Source: Vicinamibacteraceae bacterium
GTDB lineage: Bacteria > Acidobacteriota > Thermoanaerobaculia > Multivoradales > Multivoraceae
Assembly: GCA_012270995.1 (NCBI GenBank)
Contig: JAAXHG010000129.1
Coordinates: forward strand, 1 to 41,920
Direction of reading: 5' to 3'
Length of the DNA: 41,920 nt
In this document: positions 1 through 12,338 of the stretch, piece by piece
Numbering within the stretch: position 1 is the first letter of the stretch
How the letters are laid out: the number at the start of each line of letters is the position of its first letter
Notes under the pieces: model-generated
Database searches by the model: none
What the model was told of the DNA's origin: nothing
Seen by the model: only the letters and a program-made list of their open reading frames with translations
Translations under genes and position numbers: made by a program

Positions 1-28
1 ATCACTTCTCATTGGACAGCTCTTGTCC

Positions 29-58
29 TTGACGGCGAAGGGTCGACTGGTGCATAAT
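29..58 (+). promoter_or_regulatory. Probable sigma-70 promoter of the rpsU-mutS2-dnaG-rpoD operon
   Basis: A TTGACG -35 (29-34) and CATAAT -10 (53-58) are separated by 18 bases and lie about 70 bases upstream of rpsU. A short inverted repeat GGACA-N5-TGTCC (14-28) sits just upstream and could bind a regulator, but that is inference. No other comparable promoter is seen before dnaG or rpoD, which fits a single transcript. Confidence 0.5.
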
Positions 59-128
59 CCGCCGTTCCCGGGGTGTCGTGCGTCGGCACCCGCGGCTGAC
101 TCACCAGGAAGAGGACGGATATCTGGCT

Positions 129-338
129 ATGCCGGTTGTGCAGGTACGCGACGACGAGAGCTTCGAGAATGCGCTCCGCCGCTTCAAGCGGAAGTGCGAG
201 AAAGAGGGCATTCTGACCGAACTCAAGAAGCGCCAGCACTTCGAGAAGCCGTCGGTCAAGCGCAAGCGCAAGGTGATGCAGGCGCGCAAGAAGATGCTGC
301 GCAAGCTGGCCGAGGAGCGCCGCGCCGGCCTGGCCTGA
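129..338 (+). CDS. rpsU: Small ribosomal subunit protein bS21
   Basis: A 69-residue basic protein that matches bS21 along its whole length: it opens [20 protein letters not shown], continues with the typical lysine/arginine-rich middle, and ends in a helical [13 protein letters not shown] tail. bS21 binds the 30S platform near the anti-Shine-Dalgarno region and helps initiation. The ATG at 129 is chosen because it begins the conserved family N terminus and has a purine-rich AGGAAGAGGA about 13 bases upstream; an in-frame ATG at 78 would add 17 unrelated residues. It is the first gene of the macromolecular-synthesis operon, followed after 84 bases by mutS2. Confidence 0.96.
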   Translation: MPVVQVRDDESFENALRRFKRKCEKEGILTELKKRQHFEKPSVKRKRKVMQARKKMLRKLAEERRAGLA

Positions 339-422
339 TCCGCACCGCGCACGGGCGCGGAGCGACTGTCGGGCGGGGTGTTCCGCGCCCGCCGGATCCG
401 CGAACGCGGATCGGCCACACAG

Positions 423-2906
423 ATGAGTTGCTGCAACAGTGCGACCTCGGAGGCGCTGGAGTTTCCGGCGTTGCTCCGCGTGGTCGCGGGTCTCGCCGTG
501 ACCGATGCGGGCGCACGGGCAGTTCAAGCCACTTCTCCCGTCTCCGACCCTTCCGAGATCGAGCTTCGCCGGGTCCGCTACGCCGAGATTGCCCGGGAGC
601 TGGCGGAGGCGGGCGCCCTGGTGCCGGTGCTCGACCAGGAACTCGTGGGGCTGCGGCGCCAGTTGGAGAGCGACGGTCGCGGGCTGGGTGGCCCCACTCT
701 GCTCGGTCTGGCCGCCGTGATCGAAGCCTGCGAGGAGGTCCTCGAACGGCTGGGAGACCTCGAAGAGACGCCGCGGGTCGCGGCGGAGGTCGACTCGCTC
801 CGCGCCCTGGAGGCCGACGCCGCGGAAAGCGCCGGATCCGGCGAGCCGATCGGTTGCGCCGCCCTGGCGGCGCGCCTGCGCCGCAGCCTGGACCGTAGCG
901 GCGCGGTGCGGGACGATGCGTCGCCCCGTCTCGGCGGGCTGGTGCGGGACGGCCGCCGCACCCAGACCCAGGTCGAGACGCGCATTCAGGCCTACGCCAG
1001 AGAGCACGGTCACAATCTGGCCGACGATTCGACGCCCCTGCGCGGCGGCCGGTTCTCCGTGCTGCTGCCATCCGGCAGCCGGGGTCGTCTCTCCGGCCTC
1101 GTGAGAGGTCGCTCGGCCTCGGGCCGCAGCTTCTACTTCGAGCCCTCCGAGGTGGTGGAGGGAAACGACGAACTGGAGCGGATCGCCGCCGACAAGGAGA
1201 TCGAGCGGGCCCGTATCGTTGCCGAGCTGGTTCGCCAGGTGCTGGCGCTGACCCCGGCGATCATCGCCAGGATCGACTTCCTCGCTACCGTCGACGCGGC
1301 GCAGGCGGTCGCGCGCTTCGCCGCCGTGGTCGGCGCCGGGTTGGCCGGCACGGTACCTGCGGAGCCGAGCGCCCCGGCCGCGGCGCTCACGATCCGCGGC
1401 GCCCGCCACCCGCTGCTCGATCCGCTGCTCGCCGACCTGAGAGAGGAGACCCTTGGCGCGGCCGGCAACCGCGGTGACGTGGTGCCGCTCGACCTGGCGC
1501 TGGACGATCACCGGACGATGGTCCTGACCGGACCCAACGCCGGCGGCAAGACGGTGGCGCTCAAGACCGTCGGTCTGCTCTGCCTGATGACCCAGGCCGG
1601 CCTGCCGGTACCGGCCGCGGGCGACAGCCGGTTTCCGATCTTCGACCACCTCGTCGCGGTGGTTGGCGACGATCAGAGCGTCCTGGGCGAACAGTCGACC
1701 TTCAGCGCCCGCCTGCTGCGTCTGCGGGAGGTATGGCGGCACGCCGGACCGCGCACCCTGGTCCTGCTCGACGAGGTGGGCGCCGGAACGAATCCCGAAG
1801 AGGGGGCCGCGCTCGGGATCGCCCTGCTCGAAGGGCTGGTCGAGAGCGCCTCGCTGGGGATCCTGACGACCCACCTGACCCAGCTTGCCGCCGCCGCCCT
1901 CGAATCCCAGGCGGCTTCCTGCGCGGCGATGAGCTTCGACCCGGAGAGTGGCCTGCCGACCTACCGGCTGGTCATCGGACCTCCGGGAGGCAGCCGCGCT
2001 CTGGCTCTGGCCCGGCGGCTCGGCCTGCCGGCGACCTGGCTGGAGCGCGCGGAGCACTTCCTGGGCTCGGAGCACCAGCAGTTGAGACGGGTGCTGGAGC
2101 GCAATGAGCGGCTCCGGGAACGTCTGGTCGCGCGTGAGGCGGAGTTGGACCGGTTGACCGCCGAGACCGAGACGGAGCGTAGTCGCATCGAGGTCCGCCA
2201 GGCAGCGCTGCGGGCGGCCAGGAAGAAGCTGAGCCAGGCGATCGGGCGCGAGGTGGACGACCTGCGCCGCGCGAACCGCCGGCGCCTGGACGAAGCGCTC
2301 GCGGAGTTGGCCGGGCAGCCCCGTCCGGCCAAGCGGGCCTTCGCCCGGGCCGCCGGCCGCCTGCACCGGGAACTCGACCGCGATGCGTCCGCGGCGGCGA
2401 ACCGCGCCTCTGCCGGCCCTGCGGAGGAGGACCCCGAACCTGCCGCGCCGCCCGAGCTGCCGGGTGCCCTTGTGGCAGGCGCCCAGGTGCGTCACGGTTC
2501 GCTCGGCTGGGTCGGAGTCCTCCAGGACATCGGCGGCGATCGGGCGACGGTCCTGGTGCGTGGCAAACGGGTGCGGACGGCCACGGCGGCGCTTCAGGCC
2601 GTCGCGACGGCGGAGCCGGCCGCGTCGTCCAGGGTGCGGGTCCGGGCGTCTTCCGCGCCGGCAGTCGAGTCGGAGTTGATGCTGATCGGTCAGATGGTCG
2701 AGCCCGCGCTCGATTCCCTCGACGTCTACCTCGATCGGGCCCTGGCCTCGGGCCGCGAACGGGTGCGGGTGGTCCACGGCCACGGCAGCGGACGCCTGCG
2801 CCGGGCCGTCCGTGAGCATCTGCGGGGACATCCGGCCGTCGCCGGTTTCGATCCCGCGCCGCCGTCCGCGGGCGGCGACGGCGCGACCGAAGTCGTGCTG
2901 CGGTAG
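423..2906 (+). CDS. mutS2: MutS2 family ATPase/endonuclease
   Basis: About 827 residues, the usual MutS2 length. It lacks the MutS mismatch-recognition domains. Residues about 10-320 are the helical lever/clamp part, the ABC-type ATPase follows with Walker A GPNAGGKT at residues 370-377 and Walker B LVLLDE near 446-451, then a charged coiled coil (about 540-650) and a C-terminal Smr domain (about 745-827) with the HGHGSGRLR motif. MutS2 proteins act on branched DNA and on collided ribosomes in various bacteria; which role applies here cannot be told. The first Smr motif reads LMLIG instead of LDLRG. The ATG at 423 is preferred over a GTG at 378 because the family starts close to the EALEFPALLR helix. 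It lies inside the rpsU-dnaG-rpoD operon, 41 bases before dnaG. Confidence 0.93.
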   Translation: MSCCNSATSEALEFPALLRVVAGLAVTDAGARAVQATSPVSDPSEIELRRVRYAEIARELAEAGALVPVLDQELVGLRRQLESDGRGLGGPTLLGLAAVIEACEEVLERLGDLEETPRVAAEVDSLRALEADAAESAGSGEPIGCAALAARLRRSLDRSGAVRDDASPRLGGLVRDGRRTQTQVETRIQAYAREHGHNLADDSTPLRGGRFSVLLPSGSRGRLSGLVRGRSASGRSFYFEPSEVVEGNDELERIAADKEIERARIVAELVRQVLALTPAIIARIDFLATVDAAQAVARFAAVVGAGLAGTVPAEPSAPAAALTIRGARHPLLDPLLADLREETLGAAGNRGDVVPLDLALDDHRTMVLTGPNAGGKTVALKTVGLLCLMTQAGLPVPAAGDSRFPIFDHLVAVVGDDQSVLGEQSTFSARLLRLREVWRHAGPRTLVLLDEVGAGTNPEEGAALGIALLEGLVESASLGILTTHLTQLAAAALESQAASCAAMSFDPESGLPTYRLVIGPPGGSRALALARRLGLPATWLERAEHFLGSEHQQLRRVLERNERLRERLVAREAELDRLTAETETERSRIEVRQAALRAARKKLSQAIGREVDDLRRANRRRLDEALAELAGQPRPAKRAFARAAGRLHRELDRDASAAANRASAGPAEEDPEPAAPPELPGALVAGAQVRHGSLGWVGVLQDIGGDRATVLVRGKRVRTATAALQAVATAEPAASSRVRVRASSAPAVESELMLIGQMVEPALDSLDVYLDRALASGRERVRVVHGHGSGRLRRAVREHLRGHPAVAGFDPAPPSAGGDGATEVVLR

Positions 2907-2947
2907 CGCGCCGACACCTGCCGCTCGCCGCTGTAGGATGAGCGGTC

Positions 2948-4744
2948 GTGCCACGGCGTTCGAGGCTTACCGACGAGGCGCTGGACGCGGTGCGCGAGGC
3001 GGTCGATATCGTCGACATCGCCAGCGAGCACACGAAGGTCGAGCGCCGGGGCCAGCGTTTCGTCGCGCTCTGTCCCTTCCACAAGGAGAAGACGCCCTCC
3101 CTGTCGCTCGACCCCGAGCGGAAGCTCTACTACTGCTTTGGCTGCGGCGCCGGCGGCGACGCCCTCGGCCTGCACATGGAGCTGACCGGAGACAACTTCG
3201 CCACGGCGGTCGAGCATCTGGCCAACCGGTACGGGATCCCGTTGCCGCGGGCGGCGTCGGTTCCCGGCGAGGAGGGACGAGCGGACCGGGCCGAGCGCAT
3301 TCAGGCCGCGCTCGATGCCGCCTACGCCTTCTTTCGCGCCAAGCTGCGCACCGAGGCCGTACCGCAGGACTACCTGCGCCGGCGGAAGGTGCCGCCGGAG
3401 GTGATCGCGCGCTTCGGTATCGGCTTCGCGCCGGATGGATGGCAGACACTGGTTCAGGACCTCGGCCGGAGGCTGAAGATGCCCGACCTGGAGGCTGCGG
3501 GTCTGGTTGCGCGCAGTCCGAAGAACCCGGATCGCCCGTACGACCGGTTCCGGAACCGGCTGATGTTCCCCATCCGGTCGCCGCCCGGCCGTCTGCTGGC
3601 GTTCGGCGGCCGCACCCTCGGCGACGACCAGGCGAAGTACGTCAACACGAACGAGACCGACCACTTCCGGAAGGGTACCCTGCTCTACGGTCTCGACGTT
3701 GCCCGCCGCGGCATCCGCGAGCAGGGCCGCGCCCTCCTGGTGGAGGGCTACTTCGACGTGATCGGCGCAGTCCTTTCCGGGATCGACTGGGTGGTGGCGA
3801 GCATGGGAACCGCGCTCACCGGAGAGCAGGTACGCCTGCTCTCCCGCTACACCGACGAGGTGGTCCTGGGCTACGATGGCGACCGGGCCGGCATCGAGGC
3901 TGCGCGCAAGGCGGCGTCGCTGATGCTCGAGGCAGGCTTGGTGGTCCGGCGGGCCCGCTTTCCGGCCGGCCAGGATCCGGACTCGCTGCGGCGCGACGAG
4001 GGGCCGGAGGCGGTCCGCGGCATCGTCGACGGGGCGCGGGACGCGGTGGAGCTGGAGATCGATGACCTGCCGACCCGGGGTCAACTCGATCCCCGGCTGA
4101 GGGCCCGGGAAGCCGCGCGCGTCCGGGTGCTGATCGACCGGGTCAAGGACCGCATCGCGCGCCGGGGGTACTTCGAGCAGGCCGCCGAGCGGTTGGGGGT
4201 CAAGGTGGAGGTGCTGCTGCGTGAGTCGGCAGCCGCGGCAGAGCGCCCGCGGGATGCCGGCGGCAAGGAGGCGCCGGCGGCTCGGAGGCCCCCGACGACA
4301 TCTTCGATCGAAGAGCAGGTATTGCGGCTGATCATCGCCGCCCCGTCGCTCGAGGGCATCGACTGGCCGGACGAGGACGCCTTCTTCGATCCGGCCCTGC
4401 GAGCCATCTACCGAGCCGTGCGCCAGCAAGTCGAGGCGGGCATTGACCCCATCGACTCATCGGCCCTGGTCACGGCGCTTGGGCGGCGCTCCGACGCCGG
4501 CAACGGGACCGATGTACCTGTTGACCGCATCGCCGGCCTTTTGTTACAACGGTCGTCTGCCTTCTTTGAACCGGAACTCCGAATCAGTCTCGCCGAGCTG
4601 GGTCGGCGCTTCGCCAGACAGCGACTCCACCTGCTCGCTCGGGAGATCAACCGCGCCCAGCGAGAGGGCGACACGGAGGCTCTGCACCGCAAGATCGAGG
4701 AGAAGCAGAAGCTCAGCCGTGCTTTGTACCGGCCGAGAGACTGA
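2948..4744 (+). CDS. dnaG: DNA primase
   Basis: A 598-residue bacterial primase that makes RNA primers at the replication fork. The CHC2 zinc-binding domain is complete at the N terminus (C42, H45, C63, C66 in LCPFHKEKTPS and YYCFGCGAGG). The RNA-polymerase domain follows, with the TOPRIM motifs LLVEGYFDV (about 262-270) and LGYDGDRAG (about 303-311). The C-terminal third is less conserved and should hold the helicase-binding domain. The start is GTG at 2948, directly before the MPRRSRLTDEALDAVREAVDIVD family N terminus. It is 41 bases downstream of mutS2 and 9 bases upstream of rpoD, the classical dnaG-rpoD pairing. Confidence 0.97.
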   Translation: MPRRSRLTDEALDAVREAVDIVDIASEHTKVERRGQRFVALCPFHKEKTPSLSLDPERKLYYCFGCGAGGDALGLHMELTGDNFATAVEHLANRYGIPLPRAASVPGEEGRADRAERIQAALDAAYAFFRAKLRTEAVPQDYLRRRKVPPEVIARFGIGFAPDGWQTLVQDLGRRLKMPDLEAAGLVARSPKNPDRPYDRFRNRLMFPIRSPPGRLLAFGGRTLGDDQAKYVNTNETDHFRKGTLLYGLDVARRGIREQGRALLVEGYFDVIGAVLSGIDWVVASMGTALTGEQVRLLSRYTDEVVLGYDGDRAGIEAARKAASLMLEAGLVVRRARFPAGQDPDSLRRDEGPEAVRGIVDGARDAVELEIDDLPTRGQLDPRLRAREAARVRVLIDRVKDRIARRGYFEQAAERLGVKVEVLLRESAAAAERPRDAGGKEAPAARRPPTTSSIEEQVLRLIIAAPSLEGIDWPDEDAFFDPALRAIYRAVRQQVEAGIDPIDSSALVTALGRRSDAGNGTDVPVDRIAGLLLQRSSAFFEPELRISLAELGRRFARQRLHLLAREINRAQREGDTEALHRKIEEKQKLSRALYRPRD

Positions 4745-4753
4745 GGGTGTGCC

Positions 4754-6478
4754 GTGGCCCTGAACATCGCAGCCGTCGAGACCGGTCCGACCGAGCCGAT
4801 CGAACACCGTCACAGCTCGGTGCGAAAGGTCTTCGCCCTCGGCCGCGAGAAGGGCTACCTGCTCCACGACGAACTCCAGGATCGGTTGCCGGACGAACTC
4901 CTCGCCGAATCCAGGGAGATGGACGAGGTCAGGGTTCGTCTGGGGGCGCTCGGCGTGGACCTGATCGGTCGCCCCGCCGTGTACCTGAACGCGGTGGAGC
5001 CGGACCCCGCCCCGCTCCTTTCCGGGGTCGATCGGAAGGAACCGGAACGGCCCGCCTTCGTCAGTCAGGATCGGACGACGGACCCGGTGCGCGTGTATCT
5101 GCGCGAGATGGGACGCGTGGAACTGCTCGATCGCGAGGGCGAGGTCGAGATCGCGAAGCGGATCGAACGCGGGGAGTGGATCGTCTTCGAAGCCCTGTGC
5201 GACAACCCGGTCGTGCTCGGCGAGCTCCTGCGGATCAACGAGCTGGCGCGGCGCGACCACCGGTTGATGCGCGAGTTGCTGACCGACGGCGGCGTCAGCC
5301 TGGACCAGAACGCCAACAACCGGATCGCCAGGAATCTGGCCATCTTCCATGCGATCGACGAACTCGATCGCAAGGTGCGTCGGCTGCGGCGCCAGGGTGA
5401 CCGGTGCCGGCGCGGCGGGGAGCGCTACCTCGAGATCGAGCGTGAGATCGACCGCACCGCGGGCAAGATCACCGAGCAGATCCGCTCGATCGAGTTGACG
5501 GCGCAGACACGCAGCCGCCTGGTCGAGATCCTCAAGCAGCTCTACGCCGAGATTTCGCGCCACGACCGGGACATCCGCCGGGCGCAGATCGCGCTCGATC
5601 GGGAGCGCGACACGGAACTCGGCGCGCTGCAGCGACGCCGGATCGAGAAGTACCGCGCGCGTCTCCGGGCGTCGGAGGAGCGTTACGGCACGACCCTCGC
5701 GCAGGTGACCGCGACGCTGAACAAGGTACGGCGAGGTGAGGCGATCTGCGAGCAGGCGCGCTCCGAGATGATCCTGGCGAACCTCCGTCTGGTCGTGTCC
5801 ATCGCCAAGAAGTACACGAACCGCGGGCTGCAGCTCCTCGACCTGATTCAGGACGGCAACATCGGGCTGATCCGCGCGGTCGAGAAATTCGAGTACCGCC
5901 GCGGCTACAAGTTCTCGACGTATGCGACCTGGTGGATCCGTCAGGCGATCACGCGGGCGATCGCCGACCAGGCAAGGACGATTCGCATCCCGGTCCACAT
6001 GATCGACACGATCAACAAGCTCACCCGGACCACCCGCGCGATGGTCCAGGAACTGGGCCGGGAGCCCACCGTCGCCGAAATCGCCGAGCAGATGGACATG
6101 GAGGTGCCGCACGTCCGCGAGATCATGAAGATCGCGCAGGAACCGATCTCGCTCGAGACGCCGATCGGCGAAGAGGCGGACTCCTCCCTGGGCGACTTCA
6201 TCGAGGACGCGAGCGCCGTCTCGCCACTCGACACGCTGTTCCTGAAGAACCTCAGCGAGCAGACCGCGGCGGTCCTGCAGACGCTGAGCCCGCGGGAGGA
6301 GCTCGTGCTCCGGATGCGCTTCGGCGTCGGCGACGGCGCGGATTCCACGCTGGAGGACGTGGGGCGCTCGTTCCACGTGACGCGCGAGCGGATCCGGCAG
6401 ATCGAGTCGAAGGCGCTCCGCAAGCTGCGTCATCCGAGCCGCTCGGGGCAACTGAGCCCCTACCGCAACCGCCTGTAG
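4754..6478 (+). CDS. rpoD: RNA polymerase primary sigma factor (sigma-70/RpoD)
   Basis: A 574-residue group 1 sigma factor. A region 1.1-like segment (about residues 20-75) is present, followed by region 1.2 ([21 protein letters not shown], about 108-128), a moderately long non-conserved region (about 140-320), and region 2 with [19 protein letters not shown] and the [13 protein letters not shown] promoter-melting motif (about 360-400). Regions 3 and 4 follow, ending with the -35-recognising helix [20 protein letters not shown] (about 541-560). The start is GTG at 4754, nine bases after the dnaG stop. As the housekeeping sigma factor it should read TTGACA/TATAAT-type promoters, which agrees with several such sites seen in this window. 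Confidence 0.97.
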   Translation: MALNIAAVETGPTEPIEHRHSSVRKVFALGREKGYLLHDELQDRLPDELLAESREMDEVRVRLGALGVDLIGRPAVYLNAVEPDPAPLLSGVDRKEPERPAFVSQDRTTDPVRVYLREMGRVELLDREGEVEIAKRIERGEWIVFEALCDNPVVLGELLRINELARRDHRLMRELLTDGGVSLDQNANNRIARNLAIFHAIDELDRKVRRLRRQGDRCRRGGERYLEIEREIDRTAGKITEQIRSIELTAQTRSRLVEILKQLYAEISRHDRDIRRAQIALDRERDTELGALQRRRIEKYRARLRASEERYGTTLAQVTATLNKVRRGEAICEQARSEMILANLRLVVSIAKKYTNRGLQLLDLIQDGNIGLIRAVEKFEYRRGYKFSTYATWWIRQAITRAIADQARTIRIPVHMIDTINKLTRTTRAMVQELGREPTVAEIAEQMDMEVPHVREIMKIAQEPISLETPIGEEADSSLGDFIEDASAVSPLDTLFLKNLSEQTAAVLQTLSPREELVLRMRFGVGDGADSTLEDVGRSFHVTRERIRQIESKALRKLRHPSRSGQLSPYRNRL

Positions 6479-6525
6479 CGGCCCACCCGCGCGTGAAGAG
6501 CGGCCGGCCTCGGCAAGGGGGTGAC

Positions 6526-6546
6526 GGCGGCCCCGACGGGGCCGCC
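6526..6546 (+). terminator. GC hairpin after rpoD
   Basis: A perfect 9-bp stem GGCGGCCCC/GGGGCCGCC with a 3-base GAC loop lies 48 bases after the rpoD stop. No T-run follows, so it is not a textbook intrinsic terminator; it may stop or pause polymerase or protect the 3' end of the operon transcript. Confidence 0.4.
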
Positions 6547-6702
6547 CCGCGCGGAAACCGCAGTCCGGGCACGTGCAGGCGCCATGCGTCGCATGCCTGA
6601 TCCTTAGGCTTAGGCGCGGCGGCGACAAGCACCAGCGGATGGCGACCGGGCGGCGCTGCTCACCGACTCTCTATGGTGGGCGCTTGGCAGGGGCCTCGGA
6701 AC

Positions 6703-6885
6703 CTAGCCCGCAAATTGCACCGATGTCCTACTGCGGCCGCGGATCCGCTCGCTGTAGCGGGCCGTACTCCCTCAGGCCGCTTCGACGTACTGCAGTACGC
6801 CTTCAGCGTTCCCTCAGTCCGTGCGCCCCGCTACAGCGGCGTCTACGCGCCCTCGCTACGAACCTCGGTGAAATTTGCGGGCTAG
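6703..6885. repeat. 183-bp near-palindromic element with 21-bp terminal inverted repeats
   Basis: The ends are 21-bp inverted repeats matching at 20 of 21 positions: CTAGCCCGCAAATTGCACCGA (6703-6723) and the complement at 6865-6885. Inside them a second perfect 12-bp inverted pair, CGCTGTAGCGGG (6750-6761) and CCCGCTACAGCG (6827-6838), is nested, and the centre is a perfect 14-bp palindrome CGTACTGCAGTACG (6786-6799). The whole can fold into one long imperfect cruciform or hairpin. It has no open reading frame of note. It resembles a MITE or a large intergenic palindromic (REP/BIME-like) repeat; there is only this one copy in the window, so dispersal cannot be shown from here. Confidence 0.75.
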
Positions 6886-7287
6886 CGACGACGACGGCCG
6901 AGAAGGGGACTGCTCAGGTCCAAGAACTGGCCGTCGGTTCGGCGGGAGGTCGTGCCCTGGGAGATTGCCGCGATGCCTCGGCCCGGAAGGCTCTCCGCAT
7001 CGAGCGGGAGCGAAGGTGCCGCCGAGCGACAAGACGAGCAGCGAGATTGCCCTCCGCGTTGTGTCGCCTGGGTCTCGAGCGAACGTCGTCGGGCGAGCTT
7101 CTGGCGTGGTGCCGCATGTACCGGGCGATCGAGAAGCTACTCGACAGCGGCGTGGCACTTGCCGCAAGGCGGAACGGGTTCGGGTGAAGCGTCAGGCGGC
7201 AACCTCGCGAGGTCACCGACGCCGCGAACTCGACCAGCCCCCTCGACGGTGTGCTTCTGCTCCCCGAGACCTTGGAGGGTCCGGGGT

Positions 7288-7317
7288 TTGACAGTCGGCT
7301 TGAAGCCTCCCTAAGAT
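7288..7317 (+). promoter_or_regulatory. Sigma-70 promoter of tRNA-Asn
   Basis: TTGACA (7288-7293) and TAAGAT (7312-7317) with an 18-base spacer lie 43 bases upstream of the tRNA 5' end. The perfect -35 and good -10 are what one expects for a strongly expressed stable RNA. Transcription could also continue into pckA, 65 bases past the tRNA. Confidence 0.65.
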
Positions 7318-7360
7318 GAACCCTGTGTCGCCCGCCGGTGTTTGCCTTGAGACGGATTCT

Positions 7361-7435
7361 TCCTCGGTAGCTCAACGGTAGAGCGTTCGGCTGTTAACCG
7401 AAATGTTGGGGGTTCGAATCCCTCCCGAGGAGCCA
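7361..7435 (+). tRNA. tRNA-Asn (anticodon GTT)
   Basis: The cloverleaf is complete: acceptor stem TCCTCGG/CCGAGGA, D arm AGCTCAACGGTAGAGC, anticodon stem-loop TTCGGCTGTTAACCGAA with anticodon GTT at 7393-7395, T arm GGGGGTTCGAATCCCTC, discriminator G at 7432 and an encoded CCA at 7433-7435. It reads both asparagine codons. It is preceded by a near-consensus promoter. Confidence 0.97.
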
Positions 7436-7500
7436 CCGCTCGTGGCCTGGACGGTGAGGCGGGACCGCTTCTCGCTCTCGACCGTGACGAGGTAGTTGAG

Positions 7501-9090
<1,590 letters not shown>

Positions 9091-9109
9091 GGTCGGCAAG
9101 GAGAGTCGG

Positions 9110-11053
<1,944 letters not shown>

Positions 11054-11092
11054 GTCCTGCCGCCTGTCCGACGGCTACACTCAACCGGAGGC

Positions 11093-12304
11093 ATGACTGC
11101 GAACCCGGACAATTCCATCGGCAACTCCGGTGCGCCGGTCAGGCTGCTCCTGGTCGCCGCCTGCGTCGTCGTTCTGATCGCCGGGCTGAAAGCCGCGTCC
11201 CCGCTGATCGCGCCCTTCCTGGTTGCGGTCTTCGTCGCCACGATCAGTTTGCCGGTGCTGACCTGGCTGCGGCGCCGGCTGCCGGTCGTCGTCGCGGTGC
11301 TGGGGACGATCCTGATGGACGTGCTCGTGCTCGCGCTCGCGGCCTACGTGATCGCGACCACGGTGAACCAGTTGGCCAGCCAGACGGACGAGATCCAGGC
11401 AACCCTGACGGAGCTAGGGGTCGACGGCGTGGAGTGGCTCGAAGCACGAGGGCTTCCCGTGGACCGCTGGCTGGCCGATCCGGGCGAGAACGCCAACGGC
11501 GTGCCGTCTGCCGAGACCGGCGTCGAAGCGCCGGGCCAAACCGGGACGGCCGCGCGGGACACGCCCGCCCGCGCCGTCGACGAGCAGGCTCTTCCCCGAG
11601 CCGTCCTGGCGCTCTTCGATCTGAGTTCACTGGTCGACGTCGCCAACCGGACGCTGAGGACGACGGCGGCCGTGTTCTCGTCGCTCGTCATCATCTCGCT
11701 GATCGTCGTGTTCATGCTGTTCGAGGCGGCGACCTTCCGGCCGAAGGTGCGCATCGCCTTCGGCGGCGCGGGAGCGGAAGAACGCTTCGACCGGGTGATG
11801 CACGAGATCCAGCACTACATGGGCATCAAGACGGTCGTCAGCCTGGTGACCGGACTCCTGATCGGGGCCTGGGTCGGCGTCCTCAGGGTCGACTTCGCGG
11901 TCTTCTGGGGCTTGGTCGCCTTCATCCTGAACTTCATTCCCAACCTCGGTTCGATCATCGCCGCGGTGCCCACCACGATCCTGGCCCTGGTGCAGATCGG
12001 GCCCGGACGGGCGCTGCTCGTCGCACTTGGCTACCTGGTTGTCAACATGGTGATCGGGAACTTCATCGAGCCGCCGCTGATGGGCCGCCGTCTCGGTCTC
12101 TCGGCGCTGGTCGTCGTGTTGTCCCTGGTGTTCTGGGGCTGGGTCTGGGGGCCGATCGGAATGCTGCTTTCGGTGCCGCTGACCATGGTCGTGAAGATCA
12201 TGCTCGAGAACACGGAGGAGTTCCGCTGGGTGGCGGTGCTGCTCGGCGACAGCCGGGCCGCGAAGCGCCTGGCGACGGCGTCCGGAGGGCGCGGAAAGCA
12301 GTGA
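11093..12304 (+). CDS. AI-2E family (PerM-type) membrane protein
   Basis: A 403-residue polytopic membrane protein of the AI-2E transporter/PerM superfamily. N-terminal hydrophobic segments lie at about 17-45 and 58-85; a soluble stretch rich in Gly, Ala and Pro (about 130-170) follows, then further hydrophobic segments, including the conserved IEPPLMGRRLGLSALVVVLSLVFWGW region near 325-350. The family includes exporters of signalling molecules and sodium/proton antiporters, so the substrate is unknown. The start ATG at 11093 has a GGAGG only one base upstream, unusually close, so translation may be weak. It is 39 bases after acs on the same strand and convergent with the next gene. Confidence 0.85.
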   Translation: MTANPDNSIGNSGAPVRLLLVAACVVVLIAGLKAASPLIAPFLVAVFVATISLPVLTWLRRRLPVVVAVLGTILMDVLVLALAAYVIATTVNQLASQTDEIQATLTELGVDGVEWLEARGLPVDRWLADPGENANGVPSAETGVEAPGQTGTAARDTPARAVDEQALPRAVLALFDLSSLVDVANRTLRTTAAVFSSLVIISLIVVFMLFEAATFRPKVRIAFGGAGAEERFDRVMHEIQHYMGIKTVVSLVTGLLIGAWVGVLRVDFAVFWGLVAFILNFIPNLGSIIAAVPTTILALVQIGPGRALLVALGYLVVNMVIGNFIEPPLMGRRLGLSALVVVLSLVFWGWVWGPIGMLLSVPLTMVVKIMLENTEEFRWVAVLLGDSRAAKRLATASGGRGKQ

Positions 12305-12318
12305 GACCGGTCCGACGC

Positions 12319-12337
12319 GGCCGGCGGGGCTCCGGCC
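12319..12337. terminator. Hairpin between convergent genes
   Basis: GGCCGG (12319-12324) and CCGGCC (12332-12337) form a 6-bp GC stem with a 7-base loop in the 34-base gap between the AI-2E gene and the convergent reductase-like gene. It could end transcription from both sides, but there is no T-run on either side, so the call is tentative. Confidence 0.3.
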
Positions 12338-12338
12338 C

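Larger units (their letters stand above)
6479..7287. other. Non-coding stretch without a supportable gene
   Basis: This 0.8-kb gap between rpoD and the tRNA-Asn promoter holds the hairpin at 6526-6546 and the palindromic element at 6703-6885. Open frames exist on both strands but their products are arginine/serine-rich, lack any recognisable motif and have no convincing ribosome binding site. The stretch 6886-7287 could be decayed coding sequence, but I cannot name a parent gene. Confidence 0.5.

Noticed and set aside
78..128. An upstream in-frame ATG for rpsU
   Set aside because: bS21 proteins begin at MPVVQV-like sequence; the 17 extra residues do not fit and the ribosome binding site is next to 129.
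9..2954. A 981-codon open frame on the minus strand opposite rpsU and mutS2
   Set aside because: It is the antisense of well-supported genes in GC-rich DNA, where stop codons are rare in such frames; the product is Arg/Gly/Gln-rich with no motif.
6573..7187. Possible genes in the gap between rpoD and tRNA-Asn
   Set aside because: Frames on both strands cross the palindromic element, have basic low-information products and no ribosome binding site.
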